The notes beneath the pieces were generated by a model. That model ran no database searches. It was given only the letters and a program-made list of their open reading frames with translations, and was not told where the DNA came from. A program made the position numbers and the translations under genes. Of a DNA stretch of 64,000 nt, positions 49,431 through 61,200 are shown in pieces. The stretch's first letter is position 1. Each line of letters starts with the position of its first letter. This DNA is from Trema orientale. Lineage: Eukaryota > Streptophyta > Magnoliopsida > Rosales > Cannabaceae. The DNA is taken from positions 66,626-130,625 of the forward strand of contig JXTC01000356.1 of NCBI GenBank assembly GCA_002914845.1, in the 5' to 3' direction.

Positions 49431-52400
49431 TTAGGACTGCCACTTTGAGCTCCACTTCTTCTGATATGCTAGAAGCTGCCACATATAATCAAACAATAAA
49501 CATCACTGTTTGGATACTTGGATCAGTCTGTGCATGAAAGAATTTACTGACTCAAGTGTGTGAATTCTGGTCAAAATGCTTACCAGATATCCACAACTAA
49601 AACTGTTGGTTTTAAGTTCTGCCAAGGTTTCTTCTTCTCTTAAAGCTTCCAGCTTTTCTTTGGATTCTAATACACTGGACTTCAAAGTTGGAATATCTGC
49701 CAAGGTCGACGGATTAAGCCTTTCATCAAGCTGTTTTACCAAGTATATCTCAACTTCATCAGCTTGCAAAGCAGTTTGTAGAGCAACATACTGCACAGAA
49801 ATGCGAATCGATTTCAACATGGTAACTGAAAGCTTTTAAAGGAATACATTTTAAAACGAAAAACAAGGCTTTGGAGGAATATAAATCACCTCGGATAGGT
49901 GTCTAACTGACAAGGTTGGCCTGCAGCAAAGGTATGGCCGCTGCAAGCTTGGAATTTTTTCTTCATCAGTAGAAACAAGCATGAGGTGGATATCAAACTG
50001 AAATAAGAGGAAAATACAATTGAACCATTATTCCATTGCAAAACCAAATGAGGTTGCCCACAAAAATTTTTTAAAAAATAATAATAATAAAATAAAGTAA
50101 AAATGAAAAAAGAGTAAGAAAAACATAGAGACGTGCATGTGTATGTGCATGAATGAATGATCTAATGAACCATGCAGACGTGGCACTCAGCAGCTTTAGA
50201 AGATCTTTTGTCTGCCGATTTGAATAAAAGGGATCCTCATTATTCCTCCTCACCAAAAAGTCCATTAGATGATTTACCTCGTCATTATTTTCGTCAGCAT
50301 TTCGGAGATAATCCCCCAACTTTGAGAGGCGGCTGTTTCTGGAATTCTTACCATTGCCACCAGTATTACTTCCATGTCGTGTGTGACTACGCATACCGCC
50401 TTTTCCCCATGCAAGCCTTTCCGAGCTGCCAACAAAACCATAAGACGCACCAATGATTTCTCTGTGTGCTTCAGAATCATTCTCATCACCACCTCCATCT
50501 GCACCAGCAGCTGCTGAAGAAGGCTGAGAATATCGGCCTCCTCCCCATCTCTTAGATCTTTTTGGTCTATGCTCTGTTCGCTCGTCAGCAGAGGAAGAAT
50601 CTTTGCTTCCATCATTACCATTTGCATCCTCATTGTCATCAGATTCCTGATTTTCTGCAGCATTTCGAGAGTTTCTTCTCCCCCTCAAATTTCGATAGCT
50701 ACCCTGTGATCGCCTCACAAATGCAGCAGCTGTAGATTTAGCATTAGTCTTTTTCCTACCAAGAGCTTCAGATTGGCGTCGTAAAGTTTGAGCAATGAGA
50801 GCTTGTATCTGTAAACATAGACGATAAACCGAAAGATTTAAGACGTTCAACCGACAAACTAAAACCACAGAAAAGCTATTGCCATTAACAACTCATAATG
50901 GAGCCTCCCACTTAAAAAGAACAATACAAATGATTCTGGTATAGTTCATTCCAAAAAACCACACATGAGATCCATGCACCATAACCTTAGCCAGTTTCAT
51001 ATGTCAATAGGCACAAATACCAGAAACTAACAACTTGAATATCTCACCTCCTTATTCCGAGCTCTCTCTTCTTCATGAAAAGCTAACTCCTGGAGCAGAT
51101 CATATCAAACACTGAGAACTAGACATATAAAATTAGAGTAATGATAGGGACACCAAAAACTTATACCAGATGATATAGCATGCATTTCAACCACTTCTTA
51201 TTTTAAAGTGGAACCACGCCATTTAAAATTATGTGGCTGAAAATAATGTACAATCACTGGTGTAAGCTTTGATGTCCCAATCTTTACTCATAAAATTAAT
51301 ATAGTCTATCGATTCCAAGCTGACAGCAATGGATCAATCTCACCATACCTGTTCCTCATACTTGTCAATATCTGGATATAAAGCTGCAATTAAGGCATCA
51401 TAATTTGGATCATCTCTCAAAGAGCGGCGACTAGCACAGTGTGTGCGGCAAGCGGGGCACTCATTGTTCCTGCAGTTAAGAGTCAGGAATTAGTCTGTGT
51501 TTACACTAGAGATGTCAGCTCATCGATTCAAATATCAACTCATTTCTGAGATCACCCAAATAAAGACCACGTAGGGAAATTTCAAACAATTGTTTCTTTG
51601 AATAAAAACAATAATATAAAAAAAAGGTAAACAAAGTTTAAATTCATACCCCAAGCGCATCGATTTGTCTATGCATTCCCTGCAAAAGCGATGCAGGCAT
51701 TCCATCACTGTTCTTGTTTTCCGAATAATCCCTACATAGGAAAAACAGGCTGTCATTTTTCTTCATTTCGGATAAATGATTATACTTGCCGCATAATTAT
51801 GAACATGAAAATGACTCATAGATATAAAGCACTAGCCTGAATCAAAATAATAAAGGTAAGTCACCATGCTATTCATATAAGAAACTGTTACTTTCAGAAT
51901 CGTTTTGGTTCCTATGAATAATTTGATTACATAGTCATGCGATCTATAGCCTGAAACCTTAGGCAAAACATAAATTCAAGATTTAGAACGCCATGTTTGC
52001 ATGGACAGCTTCTGATAGTTAAGCATGCATTAGAAGCATACATCTAAACTGTTTCAAAATGGGTTTCACATGAAGCTACGGGCGTTTCTTAAGGTAAGAC
52101 TTTTAGAATTGGTAAGATTTTAGAAAAAGGATTGTAAAAATTTCTAATGCTTATAAGAAATGAGGTCACACGATCTGCCATTTAAAGTTCAGTCACGTGA
52201 ACCAATATCAAATAGCATGAAATATCACCTCTTAAAAGGCCACCTGTAGCATTTTGGATGAAGGAGCGCTAATAACAGAGCCCCAACAAATAAATACAGA
52301 ATGAGGAGACAATGAAATACTCTAAGAAATTAATTCGTAATGAATGTTACATCTCAAATTGATTACTGAAAAAACCTATGGAGATAAGCAAGTGTAGGTA

Positions 52401-54806
52401 TTTAAATTTCAAGTTTCTAATGGTACATGTACATCTTCATATGTATAGTTCATGCAAGTAAGGGGTGTGCAGGGGAGCAAGACTTGCAAAGATGCCTATA
52501 GAACAACCATCACTTCAGCATGAAGATGACGTTTGTTGGAGATAGAACTTACTATATATAGATCAATAATCTAGGTGATGTTCAGAGCACCCTTGCAATG
52601 AGTTCCTTTTCTAGTCAATGTTTTAAGCCTTCGTTATTATAAAAACTTCAGTCAAAGAGGTTCAGCAGTCCATTTCAGAACTTATTAGTAACTAAACAAT
52701 AAGGTCATATCGTCAGCATATTGTTTGATAGAGGATGTTAGTAAGGAAACCGTATCAATAACCTAGGCCATATTTTTCTACAAGATGACACAATTTCAAA
52801 CACAAATTGAACTTAACAACAGTTCCTGAATAAGCCAGAGAGATCCATTATGAACCATTTAGGTGATGTTTGGGCTTTGGCTCTCAAACTGATCGACATT
52901 CGAAATGCATTACACGTCTATTACATATATCAATTAATGCGGTAACAATGTCTCTCAGCTCACACGGTACACCAACCAGTTACACGGTCTTATTAGGACA
53001 CAACGAACCTGACCAACATGAATGTCAGGTGCGCTTATCGTTTCAATCATGTATTATGACAATCTTCCTATATTTACACGATAGTACATTCCCGAAAGAA
53101 CATATCACAAAGCTTACTTGAAAACTTCAATCTATTTATATTCAAAACAGTTTCTTTACATAATCATACCTAAGCAGATTGGGCACTGAACCTCCTTGCG
53201 TATTTCTGCCAATTTCACAACGATATATCTGCATATGAATGCAAATACAAGAACATTAGCGCACAACAAAATGGATATACGACAGGTTGCTCTCTGTATC
53301 TTATCATTCTTTTGAACACACAAGTGTTCATTCTAAAAAACTCATTCACCGACACTGGGAGAGAGCCACGTTTACAGAAAATGCACAACCATGTGAAAGA
53401 CTAGTTTATGTTCACCACAACCATCAACCAGGTTTCTTTCCCGGAAATAAAAATAAAATAAAAAGACGGAGAAAGACTCCCAGATGAAAGGCAGAGATCA
53501 TTCTAACATAACTAGTTGAATTCTTTTGTACCTACAGATCATATTTATTTAAATACAACAGAAAAAAAAAGTTACTTGGTTTTTTCCGTTATATCTGGTT
53601 TAAAAAAAAAAATCATATTAAAACAACTAAAGTAACATGGTTAATATATAAATTAATCAAAACAAATGGTCAACCCTTAGAATTACTGCCATAGTCTCCT
53701 TCCTAGAAAACTTACACACTCCATGGCATAAAGCATTTAGGAGAGAAAATTTTAGTTTAATTTCGAAAAAAAAATGAAGCAAAAAATTCAGCAAACTTAA
53801 AGATTTCACTTCCTTCGGACCATTATCCCCTTCCCCGAAGCAACCCAAGAGTTCATCGTAAACAAAAGAAGAAACTATTGAGTAGTGCCACGAGTTAGAA
53901 TAGTATAGGACAATGTTTATCTGTCACTCTGATCTCCCCCTAAGGTGGCTCATTCTGTTCTGTGTACGTAGCAAACGTTCAAGTCTCTACAAACTTCTTT
54001 TTGACCCAACTTCAACCAAAGCAATCCCCATGGACCCAGAAGGATATCTTCTCAGAAACTCCATGCAAGTTCCACAAAAGCAACTGGGTATGTACCACTA
54101 GAGCTACTAACCGTTCAGAGACCGATCAGAGGAAGCAGCATGCTTCGGATATTCATGAAGAATTGAACCCCGCCATAAGCGAAAAGATCCAAACCCAACT
54201 CTTCATATCTTCGTTCTAATGCAAGCACTAATCCAGCAGAGACACAGAGAAGAAAAGACCAATCAACGAGAGAAGTCATTCAAACACATTCGATTACCCC
54301 ATAAATCGACATAGCTCGTCCCTAAACTGCTTGCGTAGTAATACCATAAACAAGCAGTTGCACACGAAGCAAACCACGCGGATCGCAAATCAAAACCCAC
54401 CATTCAAACTATCAAACACTTTAGAGAAACAGGACAAACCTGTACGAACCAGAAGAAGAAGAAGAAGAAATGAAAAAAAACGAAAAGTATGCGAAAGCAA
54501 GCTCACTCGTCTTTGTCCCCGTTGCTCGACGAAGGGCTTCGATCCGATTCTGCGAGAGACCAAGAACCCAGAACTCCATGAACAACCAAACCAAGAATCA
54601 TACAAAATAAAAACAAACAAAAAAGAAAAAAAAAAACGAAGAAGAAAACTCTGTCTGTGTTGGAGGAAATTTGGCGTCGGTTTTAAAGGGTATTGAGGAA
54701 AATAAGATGTACCCTCTTCGTCTTCGAGCTGTTCATGGCCGTCGTCGTGGTTGTTCTCCATGGGATCATCTTCCGAAGCGTCGTGGGACCGCTTCTGTGC
54801 CGGCAT
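49431..54806 (-). CDS. RING1: RING1-type E3 ubiquitin ligase, Polycomb PRC1 subunit
   Basis: Ten exons (54713-54806, 54507-54549, 53170-53228, 51650-51731, 51349-51469, 51048-51089, 50278-50808, 49890-49997, 49584-49790, 49431-49475) encode 443 residues. The acidic N terminus starts [14 protein letters not shown]; the upstream extension opens only with TTG. A C3HC4 RING finger lies at Cys61/64, Cys77/His79, Cys82/85, Cys97/100 ([12 protein letters not shown]… CLHRFCREC… ECPAC). It is followed by the conserved [20 protein letters not shown] block, a long basic and acidic low-complexity linker, and a C-terminal RAWUL ubiquitin-like domain (about 325-443, [13 protein letters not shown]… [18 protein letters not shown]). 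This is the architecture of Arabidopsis RING1A/RING1B, which with BMI1 proteins monoubiquitinate histone H2A in the nucleus and keep developmental genes silent. Which of RING1A or RING1B it matches is not decided. Confidence 0.95.
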
Positions 54807-54966
54807 TGCTTCTCTTTCAAGCAAAAAATTCTAACGAGGATCCAAACGGCAAGCCTGCGCAGCTGCAACTTCCGGCGGAGGTGGCGCCGCCGCTTACGCT
54901 GGTGCTCTCCGGTGGCCGAGTGTGGGCTAGCGAGGACGAAGGTGGTGGCCGAGTGTGGCTGACCAG

Positions 54967-55024
54967 CGCGAGAGAGAGAGAGAGAGGCGGAGGGGTAGAG
55001 GTTGAGTTTGAGAGAGAGAGAGCC
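54967..55024. repeat. GA microsatellites in RING1 5' flank
   Basis: GA runs at about 54969-54986 and 55010-55022 lie 160-220 bases upstream of the RING1 start (CT-rich in the transcript sense). They are likely part of the leader or core promoter. Confidence 0.7.
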
Positions 55025-55959
55025 TCGTCCCGTGGTCTTACCGAATTTCTATTTTACTTTTTTCTTTTTTCTTTTTTTTTTTAAATTGTTTTTCTAATTT
55101 TTATTTTCATAATTTTCATAAGTTATTGAAAATAAAATAAAAAATGTCTGCAATATTATAGGAGGGACTAGGGAGAAAGTTCACGCAAGGTTTATTCGTT
55201 GACATGTGTAGAAATGAGGGGCATTCTTGTACATTTCTAAAGTGTTCGAAATTGCAATTTGCTCCTTTAAAAAAAAAAATTGGTTATTTTCGTTTCTGTA
55301 AACGTTGATTTACAGGTAAGGACCTGAATTTTGCACATGTGAGGTCTAACACGCATTGAACTTTTCTTCTTTTTTTCTCAGCTGGTACAAATTGACCCCC
55401 TGAGCATACTACTAATTTTTGACCCGGCCAGCCTCAGAAAAATACATAAACGTATATATAAATAATGTATATATATTTGAGGGCAATTTTGTCTTTTAGT
55501 GTTTTTTTTAACCGCTGTAAAAATCTATTATATATAAGGTAAGTTGGAGAGGAATCCGAATGAAGTGACAAACTAACAATAATGGCAACAACGATACTCA
55601 ACCCTAACCAACACACTGTAATTTTATCTCTCTTTCGATTTAGCTAAAATTTTGTATCACTTTAATTACTTGGAGGACTTGTGGATTTGCGAAAGTTGTT
55701 CTCTTCTTTACCTTAGATTTCTACTAATCTCAAGTGTTAATCATTAGATAAACTTTTACTTAAAAGTCACGCACTCTCTTTGCCGCAATGTTGCATTTCA
55801 TTCATATATCCATGTCATTTATGATGAAGTTCGGTGCTTTTACTCTACAAGTTACTTGTCTGTACTTTTATTTTAGCTTTGAACAAACACTCCACAAAAT
55901 CCATAATTACAATCTTTTTCACCAAGTATATAGATACTAATGCAAACGTATATGTATAT

Positions 55960-56165
55960 ATAGTAATGGTAATGCTACCAACACAATTTTCTCTATGCGT
56001 ATACACCTAGCTACAATTATACATATATATACATATATACACGCAATAGGATACAAAAATCATGTTAAATCTAATCCACAAGTCAATCCCTGTCGTTTTA
56101 CAGAATAAATCTTCATAAGAATGCATCACTTTTTTATTCCTCTCTAATTAGAATTATGAGTCAAG
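55960..56165. repeat. Duplicated segment, copy A
   Basis: Matches 57113-57535 in direct orientation, offset about 1154 bp (for example gtaatgctaccaaca at 55969 and 57123; tttttattcctctctaatta near the right ends). Copy A lacks the MITE that splits copy B. Confidence 0.7.
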
Positions 56166-56559
56166 CATATAAGAGTAACACGTATATGTTAATGTTGTAT
56201 CATTATTTTGCTCTTGTACATAAGAACACCACGTATATACCACATCATATAGGAGAGAATCAACAATTTTTATATATCACACCATCGCTGAGCAATGTCA
56301 TCGCCTTAATTGACTGGTAAGATGACCAAGAATATACAAATTCCATAAACTAATCGACCATCAATGAATACTACAATACTTCAATAAAACTATACGAGCT
56401 CAACACGTGAGCTTAAGGGTTAATGACTGTAATCTTAGAGGTAAACACCCCTGAGTTCATGATTGCAAGCTCAATACCTCTTGATACGTGCAAGAGCAAA
56501 AGCTCAAAGGTGGGTATTTGAGAGCTCAACATCGTACATTTACTCATGAGATTAATTCA

Positions 56560-57105
56560 GTACCATTCTACCAAGTAACTAAATAAGATCACTAAGAGTC
56601 TACACAACAACATCAACCACTCTCCATGTAAGCTAAGGACATGAGCATGAATGACTCGGAAATTCTCCAAGATCTACGAGTACTCAGTATAAGCTAAATG
56701 AGGGGAATGAGCACATCTGAAATAGTAGGAATAAATAGATAACTATCATGATATCTTTGGCCACATACTTCTATAAAAATAGCAAAGTACTCTCCAGTAC
56801 GCCAACTGCTCACGTCCTTCCGATAACATAGCAAAGTACATCACCACTCAGCCTGATCCGAGATAAGCATGGGACATGTATTTCCAACAGTCATCAGAGC
56901 TTGTCTATAAATTAATACTTACTTCAAAATGATGGAGGGTAAGTCTCTCAAGCTTACAAATATTATGCTATTATACTAACTTTAAGTATCAGAGGTGCTT
57001 CAGCTGATACCACACTAGTGTCCCAAGCTCTTCACCCTTTTGTAGGCATTGAGAACGATCGGTGTTCATCTTCTCCGGTGAGGACAGAAGTTGACAAAAA
57101 TCGAC
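56560..57105 (+). mobile_element. Possible degenerate LTR-type (TRIM/Ty3-like) remnant
   Basis: The order 'tataaattaatacttactt', 'gtaagtctctcaagc', 'actaactttaagtatcagaggtgc', 'gtgtccc', 'ttgtaggca' and 'ctccggtgaggac' resembles the R/U5 part of plant Ty3-type LTRs. No second LTR, primer site or coding region is visible, so it would be a solo or broken LTR. Ends are not defined. Confidence 0.3.
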
Positions 57106-57112
57106 GGTCAAC

Positions 57113-57535
57113 ATATATGATAGTAATGCTACCAACACTATTTTCTTTATGCATACACACATAGCTATGATTATATTATATATATATATATATGGGCACC
57201 AATCTAGTAGGTAATTTTTTTTTACCTATATATAAGAATTATTTTGGCCAATTAAAATTTATCATGTACATCTTTTTATAGTAAAAAGTAAGAGAGAGAA
57301 ATAACATTAATGATGCACATCTTTTCATACACATCATTATAGTCGTTGAATCACCATTAGATGATGATCTAACGGCTAAAAAAATACCTATTGGATTGAC
57401 AATCTATATATATATGTTAGGATACATAAATTATATTAAATCTCATCAACAAATCAATCCCTATTATTTTAAAGAATAAATCATCACAATAATGCATCAA
57501 TTTTTATTCCTCTCTAATTAGACTTATGATTCAAA
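57113..57535. repeat. Duplicated segment, copy B (with MITE)
   Basis: Second copy of 55960-56165, interrupted at 57194-57405. The sequence on each side of the interruption lines up with adjacent sequence of copy A. Confidence 0.7.
57194..57405. mobile_element. MITE, about 212 bp
   Basis: Left end gggcaccaatctagtaggta resembles the reverse complement of the right end (tacctattggattgacaatc). It is absent from the duplicate segment at 55960-56165, which supports a discrete insertion. The target lies in TA-repeat DNA, so the duplication length and superfamily cannot be told. Confidence 0.6.
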
Positions 57536-58281
57536 TTATAGATGCTCATGAGTAACGATGCATAATTGGATTTATCATTATAAAGACAAATTTTGCAGAT
57601 TGACTCAGTTATGAAATCATTGTTTTAAATTGCTTGCGCTAACAATTAATTAAATCACCTTTGTAAGGACTCATAGTTGGATATTTGGCTATAATCAAAT
57701 GCAACAAATATATGTTAATTAAGATTTGATGTGCACAAATTAAACATGTACTCATACATCAATTGAGTATGTATTAAACAGTGATATATGATAATTTTGA
57801 CGTAAAATTTTGACAAAATCCCCACAAAAATTCAAATATTGTTTATTACATTACAAATATACCATTAGGTTAATTGTATTAGTGTCCCCTTTGTTTTCCA
57901 TTTCCATAACTCTTCTTCTTTTTTTTTTTTTTTTTTTTGCTTGCTTGCTTGAATAGTTGAATATTTCAAAAACTCTTACTATAGGAGAAAAAAAAAAGGA
58001 AAGCGGATTAAACGGCGTCGTGAGCGCCTTATCTACATCGATAACTGTACCATTGTAAGTCCATTTACAATTTGTACATATTTTATTTTATTTTTTAATC
58101 ACATAAAATTTAAAAAACGTACCAAAAATCGAAAATACATAGGAAATTGCTATATATATATATATATATATAGGGATGGCTTTACAATTTTCGAATCTTC
58201 TGTGGAATCCGACCCTGAAAACACAGAACCTCACTGTATAATCTGACTGAGACCCCCAAAACCCCAGACCATCTCCGCCAT

Positions 58282-61200
58282 ATGGGGTTGCCGGAAACCG
58301 TTGATTTCGCTCGGAATTTTGCAGTAATGGTTAGAGTCCAAGGCCCTGTATGTCTCACACACACCCTCTCTGTATATATATATATATCTATTCCGTCGTT
58401 TGTCCGTGCTTGTAAATTCTCTTTCGACCCAGCTCTAACTATTGGCTAACTTCTTCTTTAGGACCCAAAAGGCCTCAAAATGCGAAAGCACGCTTTCCAT
58501 CAATACCAGTAAGTGAAATTTTCATTAACAAGCATATATTGTTATAGAACTGTATATTTATACACTTTTTATTAGTATTTATTATTGGTTCGTTCTGGGT
58601 ATATGTAGCTCCGGGAGAACGACACTTTCGGCTTCTGGAATGTTATTGCCTCATACCCTTTACGACTATGCTGTTGCTAAGCAACTTTGCGGCGATGGAG
58701 ATGACTTTCCGGTACTAGTTGTCACTGTTGCATCTGTTGTTGAGCCATTCCTTTCTGTCCAACACAGAGAGAATAATATGTCCCAGGTGGGAATTATCAA
58801 ATTGTGGCTGCTCATATTTTGTTAATTGTCAAAAAGGGATTGGTTTATAATGGATTTGTTGATTTCAGGGACGGCCCGAGTTCATTTCTGGTGTTCAGAT
58901 TGATATTATGATAGAGGTATAACACAATAGCTAAGTACCTACTTTCATCCATAAGTATACATGTATTTATGTAGATATACACACACGTGTTTATATCTGT
59001 CTGTATTAGGTAATAGGTATGATCTAGTCAGTTGTTTTGGTTTGCAGAACGAAATGAGGTTGGAAAACGATTCTGAAGATGTGGATAGAGGAGCTTCTCG
59101 TTGGCATGCTACACAGTGTCTAAAACTAGTAGGCATTTCGTTACTCATTTGTTCGTTTGGCTGTTGAATAGGCATGACAAACCATTTAAATGCTGATAAG
59201 ATGTATACAATGCTTCTTGAAAATTGAGTTCCAACCTTTACTCTCGTGAGACTTTGTAAAGGCAATGAAGCTATTAATGTTTAGTGCTAGAACAAACTGA
59301 TCCTAATTATTGAGTGCCAAATGTTAACAAAATTGCAGCTAATTGGGCAATAGTCTGATAAATTGTGTTGAAATGAGACTTTGCTTTCATCGTCTATCTT
59401 AAAGATTATGGTCATTAACAGTTGACGTCATAAGTTCTACTCAATGGGAAGCTGTATTAATATTTATTATATTAATATTTACTCATAGTTGTTTTATTTG
59501 ATTGCACTTTACAGTTCCAAATGTGTGATACAGATTGATGTTCCTGCATCTGCCCGTGCACTACAATCACTTGTTGAAGCTTCTTTAGGCTCCTTAGAGC
59601 ATGGATGGGAGGTTGGTTGGTCTTTAGCATCACTCAGTGATGGTCGTCAGTCCCTTAAAGACGTTTCCCAGGCACAGGTTAGTTTGGCATCAGGCTTTTC
59701 ATCCCCCCCTTTTTGGGTACTGTATATGTTTACTTAATTTTTCACCTTGTTTGTCAAAATCTCGAAACCAGGCCCACCTGGCAGAGTCAGACAATTTTAG
59801 TCATTTGGGCAAGCCAACTACTAGAATTGCCATTCTGGGAGTTTCTTTATTTTCTAAGGTAAAACGTTATGCTCTTAACTTTCATGTAAATGTAAATTAT
59901 TCGGCAGTAAACCCCTAATAAAAACAGTTAATAAATGGCAATACTGCTTGACATGCTCTTGATATAATTGTAAGCATGATAGGTGGGTTGTTTTTGAACA
60001 GGATGTGGCAAAGATCACAATATCACCTTCCCATAGAAAGGGGGATTTTATTCTGGCAATGGGATCTCCTTTTGGTGTCCTTTCACCTGTGCACTTCTTT
60101 AATAGGTAAAATATTTTCTGACAATTATTGGTTTAAGATACTAGTTGGTTTTTAGAGTAGTTTATCAAGCCGATGTAGAAACTGACTGATTAGAATTTAG
60201 AATTTAAAACTTGTGGCATTAAATTATTGGTCCAATTTTTCTTGCCGCTCTTGTATTACTCAACTTGATGGTTTTGACTTGTGTTTCCTATGATTGCTCT
60301 CTATCTTCACATTCAGTTGGAAATATTCTAGTTGGCATAAAAAACCTGGAGGGTCCCTTAATTTCCATGAGGCATAAAGTGTGGTTGACCAGCTAGCGTA
60401 GTGTAGCTGATAATTTTTAGAACCATTGGAAAGAGTATCATATTTCATGTAAAACCAGAAACATGATTCACTTTTACAACTTGAATTGATGGTTAAGAAC
60501 TTTTGTTATTGTTCTATTTGAAAAGAGATAAATTTTGTTATTACTTTGGGCCATGAGTTTAAGTCTTCATGACATGTCTAATAATGAGCCTCCAATGGTC
60601 TAAAAATTATTCAAGAGCATTGAGGCTTCGGGGGATACTACTTTGGCATTTTATGTGTTTTGTTAAGAGTTAATTTCTAACAGGTTTATGAGTGTGTTAC
60701 TTCGAGAATGTTTTCTGGCTATTTTGACAGGGATGAAAACGAGTTCATTATGCTACATTTTCTCTTTTGTCCTCTCCTGACTCCTCTGTCCTTTGAATCC
60801 TGTTGCACTGGAGTAAAACTGATTATTGTCTTGATGTTTCATATGTTCTTCTGGCTGCTTAAAATCAGCATATCAGTGGGATCTATTGCCAACTTCTATC
60901 CTCCCCATTCATCTTCCAGATCATTGCTAATGGCTGACATTCGGTGTCTCCCTGGTATGAGCAATCTTCTGTCAAATTTAATTGTTATTTTGTGAGTGTT
61001 GACTTCTGGTACAATATTTTCACAAATTAAATCTTTCAGGGACAGAAGGTGGTCCAATTTTTGATGAGCAGGCACAACTTATTGGTATCTTGATCAGACC
61101 ATTGAGGCAGAAGATTAGTGGTGCTGAAATTCAGGTGATTTGAGAACGTTTGTCTTTACTTTCACACTGTTCAAAGTTTCTTCTAGTTAACACATCATCC

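Larger units (their letters stand above)
55085..58150. other. Divergent intergenic region between RING1 and DEG15
   Basis: About 3 kb holding a duplicated segment (55960-56165 and 57113-57535), a MITE in the second copy, and a possible LTR-type remnant, listed separately. No gene is recognised. Confidence 0.5.

Noticed and set aside
54807..54824. Six-residue upstream extension of RING1
   Set aside because: It opens with TTG; the ATG at 54806 (MPAQKR) is the first usable start.
58152..58172. A definite TATA box for DEG15
   Set aside because: It is a plain TA microsatellite; similar runs occur at many intergenic places, so no specific position can be claimed.
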